This document shows, piece after piece, positions 44,246 through 57,448 of a DNA stretch of 64,000 nucleotides (the first letter of the stretch is position 1; every line of letters starts with the position of its first letter). The stretch covers positions 58,134 to 122,133 of the forward strand of contig NW_026014883.1 in NCBI RefSeq assembly GCF_020379485.1. Direction: 5' to 3'. The notes under the pieces were generated by a model, which was not told the origin of the DNA, searched no databases, and saw nothing but the letters and a program-made list of their open reading frames with translations. The DNA is from Brassica napus (Eukaryota; Streptophyta; Magnoliopsida; Brassicales; Brassicaceae). Position numbers and translations under genes: made by a program.

Positions 44246-47200
44246 ACAGCTTTTCGTCGTTCCAATCAAACCAGGATGAATCACTTTGTAAGAAGCTTGA
44301 TTTGGATACATAAAGTGGTGGAGAATCACCAGGAAGTTGAATAAATCTCATAGGAGTTGGCATGAAGAAGTTATCCCACTTTCAAATCAGGTGATTCCAG
44401 TTTCCCAGTTTGGGAATAGCACAGCTTCTTCGTCGTTCCAATCAAACCAGGATGAATCACTTTGTGAAAAGCTTGATTTGGATACATAAAGTGGTGGAGA
44501 ATCACCAGGAAGTTGAATAAATCTCATAGGAGTTGGGATGAAGAAGTTATCCCCCTTTCAAATCAGGTGATTCCAGTTTCCCAGTTTGGGAATAGCACAG
44601 CTTCTTCGTCGTTCCAATCAAACCAGGATGAATCACTTTGTAAGAAGCTTGATTTGGATACATAAAGTGGTGGAGAATCACCAGGAAGTTGAATAAATCT
44701 CATAGGAGTTGGCATGAAGAAGTTATCCCACTTTCAAATCAGGTGATTCCAGTTTCCCAGTTTGGGAATAGCACAGCTTCTTCGTCGTTCCAATCAAACC
44801 AGGATGAATCACTTTGTGAAAAGCTTGATTTGGATACAAAAGTGGTGGAGAATCACCAGGAAGTTGAATAAATCTCATAGGAGTTGGGATGAAGAAGTTA
44901 TCCCACTTTCAAATCAGGTGATTCCAGTTTCCCAGTTTGGGAATAGCACAGCTTCTTCGTCGTTCCAATCAAACCAGGATGAATCACTTTTGAAAAGCTT
45001 GATTTGGATACATAAAGTGGTGGAGAATCACCAGGAAGTTGAATAAATCTCATAGGAGTTGGGATGAAGAAGTTATCCCACTTTCAAATCAGGTGATTCC
45101 AGTTTCCCAGTTTGGGAATAGCACAGCTTCTTCGTCGTTCCAATCAAACCAGGATGAATCACTTTGTAAGAAGCTTGATTTGGATACATAAAGTGGTGGA
45201 GAATCACCAGGAAGTTGAATAAATCTCATAGGAGTTGGCATGAAGAAGTTATCCCACTTTCAAATCAGGTGATTCCAGTTTCCCAGTTTGGGAATAGCAC
45301 AGCTTCTTCGTCGTTCCAATCAAACCAGGATGAATCACTTTGTGAAAAGCTTGATTTGGATACATAAAGTGGTGGAGAATCACCAGGAAGTTGAATAAAT
45401 CTCATAGGAGTTGGGATGAAGAAGTTATCCCACTTTCAAATCAGGTGATTCCAGTTTCCCAGTTTGGGAATAGCACAGCTTCTTCGTCGTTCCAATCAAA
45501 CCAGGATGAATCACTTTGTAAGAAGCTTGATTTGGATACATAAAGTGGTGGAGAATCACCAGGAAGTTGAATAAATCTCATAGGAGTTGGCATGAAGAAG
45601 TTATCCCACTTTCAAATCAGGTGATTCCAGTTTCCCAGTTTGGGAATAATAGCACAGCTTCTTCGTCGTTCCAATCAAACCAGGATGAATCTCTTTGTAA
45701 GAAGCTTGATTTGGATACATAAAGTGGTGGAGAATCACCAGGAAGTTGAATAAATCTCATAGGAGTTGGCATGAAGAAGTTATCCCACTTTCAAATCAGG
45801 TGATTCCAGTTTCCCAGTTTGGGAATAGCACAGCTTCTTCGTCGTTCCAATCAAACCAGGATGAATCACTTTGTAAGAAGCTTGATTTGGATACATAAAG
45901 TGGTGGAGAATCACCAGGAAGTTGAATAAATCTCATAGGAGTTGGCATGAAGAAGTTATCCCACTTTCAAATCAGGTGATTCCAGTTTCCCAGTTTGGGA
46001 ATAGCACAGCTTCTTCGTCGTTCCAATCAAACCAGGATGAATCACTTTGTGAAAAGCTTGATTTGGATACATAAAGTGGTGGAGAATCACCAGGAAGTTG
46101 AATAAATCTCATAGGAGTTGGGATGAAGAAGTTATCCCACTTTCAAATCAGGTGATTCCAGTTTCCCAGTTTGGGAATAGCACAGCTTCTTCGTCGTTCC
46201 AATCAAACCAGGATGAATCACTTTGTGAAAAGCTTGATTTGGATACATAAAGTGGTGGAGAATCACCAGGAAGTTGAATAAATCTCATAGGAGTTGGGAT
46301 GAAGAAGTTATCCCACTTTCAAATCAGGTGATTCCAGTTTCCCAGTTTGGGAATAGCACAGCTTCTTCGTCGTTCCAATCAAACCAGGATGAATCACTTT
46401 GTAAGAAGCTTGATTTGGATACATAAAGTGGTGGAGAATCACCAGGAAGTTGAATAAATCTCATAGGAGTTGGCATGAAGAAGTTATCCCACTTTCAAAT
46501 CAGGTGATTCCAGTTTCCCAGTTTGGGAATAGCACAGCTTCTTCGTCGTTCCAATCAAACCAGGATGAATCACTTTGTGAAAAGCTTGATTTGGATACAT
46601 AAAGTGGTGGAGAATCACCAGGAAGTTGAATAAATCTCATAGGAGTTGGGATGAAGAAGTTATCCCACTTTCAAATCAGGTGATTCCAGTTTCCCAGTTT
46701 GGGAATAGCACAGCTTCTTCGTCGTTCCAATCAAACCAGGATGAATCACTTTGTAAGAAGCTTGATTTGGATACATAAAGTGGTGGAGAATCACCAGGAA
46801 GTTGAATAAATCTCATAGGAGTTGGCATGAAGAAGTTATCCCACTTTCAAATCAGGTGATTCCAGTTTCCCAGTTTGGGAATAGCACAGCTTCTTCGTCG
46901 TTCCAATCAAACCAGGATGAATCACTTTGTAAGAAGCTTGATTTGGATACATAAAGTGGTGGAGAATCACCAGGAAGTTGAATAAATCTCATAGGAGTTG
47001 GCATGAAGAAGTTATCCCACTTTCAAATCAGGTGATTCCAGTTTCCCAGTTTGGGAATAGCACAGCTTCTTCGTCGTTCCAATCAAACCAGGATGAATCA
47101 CTTTGTAAGAAGCTTGATTTGGATACATAAAGTGGTGGAGAATCACCAGGAAGTTGAATAAATCTCATAGGAGTTGGCATGAAGAAGTTATCCCACTTTC

Positions 47201-47638
47201 AAATCAGGTGATTCCAGTTTCCCAGTTTGGGAATAGCACAGCTTCTTCGTCGTTCCAATCAAACCAGGATGAATCACTTTGTGAAAAGCTTGATTTGGAT
47301 ACATAAAGTGGTGGAGAATCACCAGGAAGTTGAATAAATCTCATAGGAGTTGGCATGAAGAAGTTATCCCACTTTCAAATCAGGTGATTCCAGTTTCCCA
47401 GTTTGGGAATAGCACAGCTTCTTCGTCGTTCCAATCAAACCAGGATGAATCACTTTGTGAAAAGCTTGATTTGGATACATAAAGTGGTGGAGAATCACCA
47501 GGAAGTTGAATAAATCTCATAGGAGTTGGGATGAAGAAGTTATCCCACTTTCAAATCAGGTGATTCCAGTTTCCCAGTTTGGGAATAGCACAGCTTCTTC
47601 GTCGTTCCAATCAAACCAGGATGAATCACTTTGTGAAA

Positions 47639-47880
47639 AGCTTGATTTGGATACATAAAGTGGTGGAGAATCACCAGGAAGTTAATAAACTCATAGGAGT
47701 TGGGATGAAGAAGTTATCCCACTTTCAAAAGGTGATTCCAGTTTCCCAGTTTGGGAATAGCACAGCTTGTTCGTCGTTCCAATCAAACCAGGATGAAAAG
47801 TGATTCCAGTTTCCCAGTTTGGGAATAGCACAGCTTCTTCGTCGTTCCAATCAAACCAGGATGAATCACTTTGTAAGAAG
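47639..47880 (+). repeat. 1.36-length satellite unit (higher-order marker 1)
   Basis: HindIII-to-HindIII distance of about 240 bp instead of 176. An extra ~64-bp partial monomer (GTGATTCCAG to CCAGGATGAA) is inserted, recognisable by cttGttcgtcg in place of cttCttcgtcg. Confidence 0.88.
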
Positions 47881-49636
47881 CTTGATTTGGATACATAAAG
47901 TGGTGGAGAATCACCAGGAAGTTGAATAAATCTCATAGGAGTTGGGATGAAGAAGTTATCCCACTTTCAAATCAGGTGATTCCAGTTTCCCAGTTTGGGA
48001 ATAGCACAGCTTCTTCGTCGTTCCAATCAAACCAGGATGAATCACTTTGTGAGAAGCTTGATTTGGATACATAAAGTGGTGGAGAATCACCAGGAAGTTG
48101 AATAAATCTCATAGGAGTTGGCATGAAGAAGTTATCCCACTTTCAAATCAGGTGATTCCAGTTTCCCAGTTTGGGAATAGCACAGCTTCTTCGTCGTTCC
48201 AATCAAACCAGGATGAATCACTTTGTAAGAAGCTTGATTTGGATACATAAAGTGGTGGAGAATCACCAGGAAGTTGAATAAATCTCATAGGAGTTGGCAT
48301 GAAGAAGTTATCCCACTTTCAAATCAGGTGATTCCAGTTTCCCAGTTTGGGAATAGCACAGCTTCTTCGTCGTTCCAATCAAACCAGGATGAATCACTTT
48401 GTAAGAAGCTTGATTTGGATACATAAAGTGGTGGAGAATCACCAGGAAGTTGAATAAATCTCATAGGAGTTGGCATGAAGAAGTTATCCCACTTTCAAAT
48501 CAGGTGATTCCAGTTTCCCAGTTTGGGAATAGCACAGCTTCTTCGTCGTTCCAATCAAACCAGGATGAATCACTTTGTAAGAAGCTTGATTTGGATACAT
48601 AAAGTGGTGGAGAATCACCAGGAAGTTGAATAAATCTCATAGGAGTTGGCATGAAGAAGTTATCCCACTTTCAAATCAGGTGATTCCAGTTTCCCAGTTT
48701 GGGAATAGCACAGCTTCTTCGTCGTTCCAATCAAACCAGGATGAATCACTTTGTGAAAAGCTTGATTTGGATACATAAAGTGGTGGAGAATCACCAGGAA
48801 GTTGAATAAATCTCATAGGAGTTGGGATGAAGAAGTTATCCCACTTTCAAATCAGGTGATTCCAGTTTCCCAGTTTGGGAATAGCACAGCTTCTTCGTCG
48901 TTCCAATCAAACCAGGATGAATCACTTTGTAAGAAGCTTGATTTGGATACATAAAGTGGTGGAGAATCACCAGGAAGTTGAATAAATCTCATAGGAGTTG
49001 GCATGAAGAAGTTATCCCACTTTCAAATCAGGTGATTCCAGTTTCCCAGTTTGGGAATAGCACAGCTTCTTCGTCGTTCCAATCAAACCAGGATGAATCA
49101 CTTTGTGAAAAGCTTGATTTGGATACATAAAGTGGTGGAGAATCACCAGGAAGTTGAATAAATCTCATAGGGGTTGGCATGAAGAAGTTATCCCACTTTC
49201 AAATCAGGTGATTCCAGTTTCCCAGTTTGGGAATAGCACAGCTTCTTCGTCGTTCCAATCAAACCAGGATGAATCACTTTGTAAGAAGCTTGATTTGGAT
49301 ACATAAAGTGGTGGAGAATCACCAGGAAGTTGAATAAATCTCATAGGAGTTGGCATGAAGAAGTTATCCCACTTTCAAATCAGGTGATTCCAGTTTCCCA
49401 GTTTGGGAATAGCACAGCTTCTTCGTCGTTCCAATCAAACCAGGATGAATCACTTTGTGAAAAGCTTGATTTGGATACATAAAGTGGTGGAGAATCACCA
49501 GGAAGTTAATAAATCTCATAGGAGTTGGATGAAGAAGTTATCCCACTTTCAAATCAGGTGATTCCAGTTTCCCAGTTTGGGAATAGCACAGCTTCTTCGT
49601 CGTTCCAATCAAACCAGGATGAATCACTTTGTGAAA

Positions 49637-49877
49637 AGCTTGATTTGGATACATAAAGTGGTGGAGAATCACCAGGAAGTTGAATAAATCTCATAGGAGT
49701 TGGGATGAAGAAGTTATCCCACTTTCAAATAAGGTGATTCCAGTTTCCAGTTTGGGAATAGCACAGCTTGTTCGTCGTTCCAATCAAACCAGGATGGTGA
49801 TTCCAGTTTCCCAGTTTGGGAATAGCACAGCTTCTTCGTCGTTCCAATCAAAACAGGATGAATCACTTTGTAAGAAG
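49637..49877 (+). repeat. 1.36-length satellite unit (higher-order marker 2)
   Basis: Same structure as at 47639: ~239 bp, with cttGttcg and a partial monomer joined at caggatggtgattcc. It is followed by caatcaaaAcagg, also found after marker 3. Confidence 0.88.
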
Positions 49878-52800
49878 CTTGATTTGGATACATAAAGTGG
49901 TGGAGAATCACCAGGAAGTTGAATAAATCTCATAGGAGTTGGGATGAAGAAGTTATCCCACTTTCAAATCAGGTGATTCCAGTTTCCCAGTTTGGGAATA
50001 GCACAGCTTCTTCGTCGTTCCAATCAAACCAGGATGAATCACTTTGTGAGAAGCTTGATTTGGATACATAAAGTGGTGGAGAATCACCAGGAAGTTGAAT
50101 AAATCTCATAGGAGTTGGCATGAAGAAGTTATCCCACTTTCAAATCAGGTGATTCCAGTTTCCCAGTTTGGGAATAGCACAGCTTCTTCGTCGTTCCAAT
50201 CAAACCAGGATGAATCACTTTGTAAGAAGCTTGATTTGGATACATAAAGTGGTGGAGAATCACCAGGAAGTTGAATAAATCTCATAGGAGTTGGCATGAA
50301 GAAGTTATCCCACTTTCAAATCAGGTGATTCCAGTTTCCCAGTTTGGGAATAGCACAGCTTCTTCGTCGTTCCAATCAAACCAGGATGAATCACTTTGTA
50401 AGAAGCTTGATTTGGATACATAAAGTGGTGGAGAATCACCAGGAAGTTGAATAAATCTCATAGGAGTTGGCATGAAGAAGTTATCCCACTTTCAAATCAG
50501 GTGATTCCAGTTTCCCAGTTTGGGAATAGCACAGCTTCTTCGTCGTTCCAATCAAACCAGGATGAATCACTTTGTAAGAAGCTTGATTTGGATACATAAA
50601 GTGGTGGAGAATCACCAGGAAGTTGAATAAATCTCATAGGAGTTGGCATGAAGAAGTTATCCCACTTTCAAATCAGGTGATTCCAGTTTCCCAGTTTGGG
50701 AATAGCACAGCTTCTTCGTCGTTCCAATCAAACCAGGATGAATCACTTTGTGAAAAGCTTGATTTGGATACATAAAGTGGTGGAGAATCACCAGGAAGTT
50801 GAATAAATCTCATAGGAGTTGGGATGAAGAAGTTATCCCACTTTCAAATCAGGTGATTCCAGTTTCCCAGTTTGGGAATAGCACAGCTTCTTCGTCGTTC
50901 CAATCAAACCAGGATGAATCACTTTGTAAGAAGCTTGATTTGGATACATAAAGTGGTGGAGAATCACCAGGAAGTTGAATAAATCTCATAGGAGTTGGCA
51001 AGAAGAAGTTATCCCACTTTCAAATCAGGTGATTCCAGTTTCCCAGTTTGGGAATAGCACAGCTTCTTCGTCGTTCCAATCAAACCAGGATGAATCACTT
51101 TGTGAAAAGCTTGATTTGGATACATAAAGTGGTGGAGAATCACCAGGAAGTTGAATAAATCTCATAGGAGTTGGGATGAAGAAGTTATCCCACTTTCAAA
51201 TCAGGTGATTCCAGTTTCCCAGTTTGGGAATAGCACAGCTTCTTCGTCGTTCCAATCAAACCAGGATGAATCACTTTGTAAGAAGCTTGATTTGGATACA
51301 TAAAGTGGTGGAGAATCACCAGGAAGTTGAATAAATCTCATAGGAGTTGGCATGAAGAAGTTATCCCACTTTCAAATCAGGTGATTCCAGTTTCCCAGTT
51401 TGGGAATAGCACAGCTTCTTCGTCGTTCCAATCAAACCAGGATGAATCACTTTGTGAAAAGCTTGATTTGGATACATAAAGTGGTGGAGAATCACCAGGA
51501 AGTTGAATAAATCTCATAGGAGTTGGGATGAAGAAGTTATCCCACTTTCAAATCAGGTGATTCCAGTTTCCCAGTTTGGGAATAGCACAGCTTCTTCGTC
51601 GTTCCAATCAAACCAGGATGAATCACTTTTGAAAAGCTTGATTTGGATACATAAAGTGGTGGAGAATCACCAGGAAGTTGAATAAATCTCATAGGAGTTG
51701 GGATGAAGAAGTTATCCCACTTTCAAATCAGGTGATTCCAGTTTCCCAGTTTGGGAATAGCACAGCTTCTTCGTCGTTCCAATCAAACCAGGATGAATCA
51801 CTTTGTAAGAAGCTTGATTTGGATACATAAAGTGGTGGAGAATCACCAGGAAGTTGAATAAATCTCATAGGAGTTGGCATGAAGAAGTTATCCCACTTTC
51901 AAATCAGGTGATTCCAGTTTCCCAGTTTGGGAATAGCACAGCTTCTTCGTCGTTCCAATCAAACCAGGATGAATCACTTTGTGAAAAGCTTGATTTGGAT
52001 ACATAAAGTGGTGGAGAATCACCAGGAAGTTGAATAAATCTCATAGGAGTTGGGATGAAGAAGTTATCCCACTTTCAAATCAGGTGATTCCAGTTTCCCA
52101 GTTTGGGAATAGCACAGCTTCTTCGTCGTTCCAATCAAACCAGGATGAATCACTTTGTAAGAAGCTTGATTTGGATACATAAAGTGGTGGAGAATCACCA
52201 GGAAGTTGAATAAATCTCATAGGAGTTGGCAAGAAGAAGTTATCCCACTTTCAAATCAGGTGATTCCAGTTTCCCAGTTTGGGAATAGCACAGCTTCTTC
52301 GTCGTTCAATCAAACCAGGATGAATCACTTTGTAAGAAGCTTGATTTGGATACATAAAGTGGTGGAGAATCACCAGGAAGTTGAATAAATCTCATAGGAG
52401 TTGGCATGAAGAAGTTATCCCACTTTCAAATCAGGTGATTCCAGTTTCCCAGTTTGGGAATAGCACAGCTTCTTCGTCGTTCCAATCAAACCAGGATGAA
52501 TCACTTTGTAAGAAGCTTGATTTGGATACATAAAGTGGTGGAGAATCACCAGGAAGTTGAATAAATCTCATAGGAGTTGGCATGAAGAAGTTATCCCACT
52601 TTCAAATCAGGTGATTCCAGTTTCCCAGTTTGGGAATAGCACAGCTTCTTCGTCGTTCCAATCAAACCAGGATGAATCACTTTGTGAGAAGCTTGATTTG
52701 GATACATAAAGTGGTGGAGAATCACCAGGAAGTTGAATAAATCTCATAGGAGTTGGCATGAAGAAGTTATCCCACTTTCAAATCAGGTGATTCCAGTTTC

Positions 52801-55502
52801 CCAGTTTGGGAATAGCACAGCTTCTTCGTCGTTCCAATCAAACCAGGATGAATCACTTTGTAAGAAGCTTGATTTGGATACATAAAGTGGTGGAGAATCA
52901 CCAGGAAGTTGAATAAATCTCATAGGAGTTGGCATGAAGAAGTTATCCCACTTTCAAATCAGGTGATTCCAGTTTCCCAGTTTGGGAATAGCACAGCTTC
53001 TTCGTCGTTCCAATCAAACCAGGATGAATCACTTTGTAAGAAGCTTGATTTGGATACATAAAGTGGTGGAGAATCACCAGGAAGTTGAATAAATCTCATA
53101 GGAGTTGGCATGAAGAAGTTATCCCACTTTCAAATCAGGTGATTCCAGTTTCCCAGTTTGGGAATAGCACAGCTTCTTCGTCGTTCCAATCAAACCAGGA
53201 TGAATCACTTTGTAAGAAGCTTGATTTGGATACATAAAGTGGTGGAGAATCACCAGGAAGTTGAATAAATCTCATAGGAGTTGGCATGAAGAAGTTATCC
53301 CACTTTCAAATCAGGTGATTCCAGTTTCCCAGTTTGGGAATAGCACAGCTTCTTCGTCGTTCCAATCAAACCAGGATGAATCACTTTGTGAAAAGCTTGA
53401 TTTGGATACATAAAGTGGTGGAGAATCACCAGGAAGTTGAATAAATCTCATAGGAGTTGGGATGAAGAAGTTATCCCACTTTCAAATCAGGTGATTCCAG
53501 TTTCCCAGTTTGGGAATAGCACAGCTTCTTCGTCGTTCCAATCAAACCAGGATGAATCACTTTGTAAGAAGCTTGATTTGGATACATAAAGTGGTGGAGA
53601 ATCACCAGGAAGTTGAATAAATCTCATAGGAGTTGGCATGAAGAAGTTATCCCACTTTCAAATCAGGTGATTCCAGTTTCCCAGTTTGGGAATAGCACAG
53701 CTTCTTCGTCGTTCCAATCAAACCAGGATGAATCACTTTGTGAAAAGCTTGATTTGGATACATAAAGTGGTGGAGAATCACCAGGAAGTTGAATAAATCT
53801 CATAGGAGTTGGATGAAGAAGTTATCCCACTTTCAAATCAGGTGATTCCAGTTTCCCAGTTTGGGAATAGCACAGCTTCTTCGTCGTTCCAATCAAACCA
53901 GGATGAATCACTTTGTAAGAAGCTTGATTTGGATACATAAAGTGGTGGAGAATCACCAGGAAGTTGAATAAATCTCATAGGAGTTGGCATGAAGAAGTTA
54001 TCCCACTTTCAAATCAGGTGATTCCAGTTTCCCAGTTTGGGAATAGCACAGCTTCTTCGTCGTTCCAATCAAACCAGGATGAATCACTTGGTGAAAGCTT
54101 GATTTGGATACATAAAGTGGTGGAGAATCACCAGGAAGTTGAATAAATCTCATAGGAGTTGGGATGAAGAAGTTATCCCACTTTCAAATCAGGTGATTCC
54201 AGTTTCCCAGTTTGGGAATAGCACAGCTTCTTCGTCGTTCCAATCAAACCAGGATGAATCACTTTGTGAAAAGCTTGATTTGGATACATAAAGTGGTGGA
54301 GAATCACCAGGAAGTTGAATAAATCTCATAGGAGTTGGGATGAAGAAGTTATCCCACTTTCAAATCAGGTGATTCCAGTTTCCCAGTTTGGGAATAGCAC
54401 AGCTTCTTCGTCGTTCCAATCAAACCAGGATGAATCACTTTGTAAGAAGCTTGATTTGGATACATAAAGTGGTGGAGAATCACCAGGAAGTTGAATAAAT
54501 CTCATAGGAGTTGGCAAGAAGAAGTTATCCCACTTTCAAATCAGGTGATTCCAGTTTCCCAGTTTGGGAATAGCACAGCTTCTTCGTCGTTCCAATCAAA
54601 CCAGGATGAATCACTTTGTGAAAAGCTTGATTTGGATACATAAAGTGGTGGAGAATCACCAGGAAGTTGAATAAATCTCATAGGAGTTGGGATGAAGAAG
54701 TTATCCCACTTTCAAATCAGGTGATTCCAGTTTCCCAGTTTGGGAATAGCACAGCTTCTTCGTCGTTCCAATCAAACCAGGATGAATCACTTTGTAAGAA
54801 GCTTGATTTGGATACATAAAGTGGTGGAGAATCACCAGGAAGTTGAATAAATCTCATAGGAGTTGGCATGAAGAAGTTATCCCACTTTCAAATCAGGTGA
54901 TTCCAGTTTCCCAGTTTGGGAATAGCACAGCTTCTTCGTCGTTCCAATCAAACCAGGATGAATCACTTTGTAAGAAGCTTGATTTGGATACATAAAGTGG
55001 TGGAGAATCACCAGGAAGTTGAATAAATCTCATAGGAGTTGGCATGAAGAAGTTATCCCACTTTCAAATCAGGTGATTCCAGTTTCCCAGTTTGGGAATA
55101 GCACAGCTTCTTCGTCGTTCCAATCAAACCAGGATGAATCACTTTGTAAGAAGCTTGATTTGGATACATAAAGTGGTGGAGAATCACCAGGAAGTTGAAT
55201 AAATCTCATAGGAGTTGGCATGAAGAAGTTATCCCACTTTCAAATCAGGTGATTCCAGTTTCCCAGTTTGGGAATAGCACAGCTTCTTCGTCGTTCCAAT
55301 CAAACCAGGATGAATCACTTTGTGAAAAGCTTGATTTGGATACATAAAGTGGTGGAGAATCACCAGGAAGTTGAATAAATCTCATAGGAGTTGGGATGAA
55401 GAAGTTATCCCACTTTCAAATCAGGTGATTCCAGTTTCCAGTTTGGGAATAGCACAGCTTCTTCGTCGTTCCAATCAAACCAGGATGAATCACTTTGTGA
55501 AA

Positions 55503-55746
55503 AGCTTGATTTGGATACATAAAGTGGTGGAGAATCACCAGGAAGTTGAATAAATCTCATAGGAGTTGGGATGAAGAAGTTATCCCACTTTCAAATCAGG
55601 TGATTCCAGTTTTCCAGTTTGGGAATAGCACAGCTTGTTCGTCGTTCCAATCAAACCAGGATGAAGGTGATTCCAGTTTCCCAGTTGGGAATAGCACAGC
55701 TTCTTCGTCGTTCCAATCAAAACAGGATGAATCACTTTGTAAGAAG
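55503..55746 (+). repeat. 1.36-length satellite unit (higher-order marker 3)
   Basis: ~242 bp unit with cttGttcg, junction gatgaaggtgattcc, then caatcaaaAcagg. The next five monomers follow the same subtype order as after markers 1 and 2. Confidence 0.88.
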
Positions 55747-56744
55747 CTTGATTTGGATACATAAAGTGGTGGAGAATCACCAGGAAGTTGAATAAATCTC
55801 ATAGGAGTTGGGATGAAGAAGTTATCCCACTTTCAAATCAGGTGATTCCAGTTTCCCAGTTTGGGAATAGCACAGCTTCTTCGTCGTTCCAATCAAACCA
55901 GGATGAATCACTTTGTGAGAAGCTTGATTTGGATACATAAAGTGGTGGAGAATCACCAGGAAGTTGAATAAATCTCATAGGAGTTGGCATGAAGAAGTTA
56001 TCCCACTTTCAAATCAGGTGATTCCAGTTTCCCAGTTTGGGAATAGCACAGCTTCTTCGTCGTCCAATCAAACCAGGATGAATCACTTTGTAAGAAGCTT
56101 GATTTGGATACATAAAGTGGTGGAGAATCACCAGGAAGTTGAATAAATCTCATAGGAGTTGGCATGAAGAAGTTATCCCACTTTCAAATCAGGTGATTCC
56201 AGTTTCCCAGTTTGGGAATAGCACAGCTTCTTCGTCGTTCCAATCAAACCAGGATGAATCACTTTGTAAGAAGCTTGATTTGGATACATAAAGTGGTGGA
56301 GAATCACCAGGAAGTTGAATAAATCTCATAGGAGTTGGCATGAAGAAGTTATCCCATTTTCAAATCAGGTGATTCCAGTTTCCCAGTTTGGGAATAGCAC
56401 AGCTTCTTCGTCGTTCCAATCAAACCAGGATGAATCACTTTGTAAGAAGCTTGATTTGGATACATAAAGTGGTGGAGAATCACCAGGAAGTTGAATAAAT
56501 CTCATAGGAGTTGGCATGAAGAAGTTATCCCACTTTCAAATCAGGTGATTCCAGTTTCCAGTTTGGGAATAGCACAGCTTCTTCGTCGTTCCAATCAAAC
56601 CAGGATGAATCACTTTGTAAGAAGCTTGATTTGGATACATAAAGTGGTGGAGAATCACCAGGAAGTTGAATAAATCTCATAGGAGTTGGATGAAGAAGTT
56701 ATCCCACTTTCAAATCAGGTGATTCCAGTTTCCCAGTTTGGGAA

Positions 56745-56749
56745 TAGCA
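56745..56749 (+). other. Target site duplication of D, left copy
   Basis: tagca of the satellite motif gggaatagcacagc; repeated at 62296-62300 where the satellite resumes. Confidence 0.9.
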
Positions 56750-57232
56750 TGGTGAGATAGGAGGATGGAGAGAAGATACATTGATAAGGAAGAGTATTGG
56801 AGGCAGAGAGTAACTTTGGGAATTTACCACAGTAACTTTAGTTTTACTGTGGTAACTAAGGTAAAGGCTTGGAAGTTACCATGGACCCTTAGGGAAGGAG
56901 GATCACGCCCAAGATGAGTCTGGATAAGGGAGAGGTGTTGGATAAGGTCTGGTATAGTGGAGAAAAGTAAATAAACTTTACAGCCTGTCCAAAGCATGTG
57001 AAGCAAAAGGAGCTCCAGCCTGTCCATTTGACTCACATGCTTATGGATTTCGAAATCCCTTTTGTATTAGCCTTATCTCTTCATATATATCTTGTATCTG
57101 AGACATTAAATTAATTAATGGAGTTTTGAGTCTCTCTCTCTGATTCTCTCACTAAAATCTCTTAATCTCTTTAATCTTTGAATCTAAGTATCTATGGTTG
57201 TTTGAATCATTCTCTAAACACAAAAGTGTTTA
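56750..57232 (+). repeat. 5' LTR of D
   Basis: 483 bp from TGGTGAGATAGG to CAAAAGTGTTTA (TG...TA). The second base pair of the usual TGTTGA start is altered to TGGTGA. Contains an inverted repeat ACCACAGT / ACTGTGGT at 56826-56853 and a TATA-like catatatat near 57082. Confidence 0.9.
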
Positions 57233-57248
57233 TGGTATCAGAGCCAGG
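57233..57248 (+). other. Primer binding site of D
   Basis: TGGTATCAGAGCCAGG right after the LTR. The leader that follows closely resembles that of A. Confidence 0.9.
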
Positions 57249-57448
57249 TTCCTTGAAAAGGAGAGAGTGATTTCGTTTTCTAAATGTTCTTGAGTGTTCT
57301 TGAGAGTTCTTGAGATTTTTCAAGAGCTAGATCCTTTAAAAGTCAAGTTTGTGTCTGTTGGTGTTTCTTTTGGAGAGTCAGCTTCAAGGGAGTCCGTTTA
57401 GGTGTTTGACAAGGTCAGAAGAGGGGTCTAGCTAGTTGGCTAAAGAAA

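Larger units (their letters stand above)
44246..56749 (+). repeat. CentBr-type 176-bp centromeric satellite array
   Basis: About 71 head-to-tail monomers. The HindIII site AAGCTT recurs every 176 bp (e.g. 44293, 44469, 44645). Two main subtypes: one with GTAAGAAGCTT and later GTTGGCATGAAG, the other with GTGAAAAGCTT and GTTGGGATGAAG; a rarer one has GTGAGAAGCTT. The sequence and length match the Brassica HindIII centromere satellite as I remember it; a database search would confirm the subfamily. Many 60-codon ORFs recur but are just the repeat read through. Likely bound by centromeric nucleosomes, which is inference from the family. Confidence 0.93.

Noticed and set aside
44689..56673. Recurrent ~60-codon ORFs (MNKSHRSW...) in the satellite
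   Set aside because: They recur at multiples of 176 bp and change with every satellite indel; they are the repeat read through, not genes.
44246..56749. Regular direct repeats resembling a CRISPR array
   Set aside because: Repeats are contiguous 176-bp monomers without unique spacers, in a plant context.
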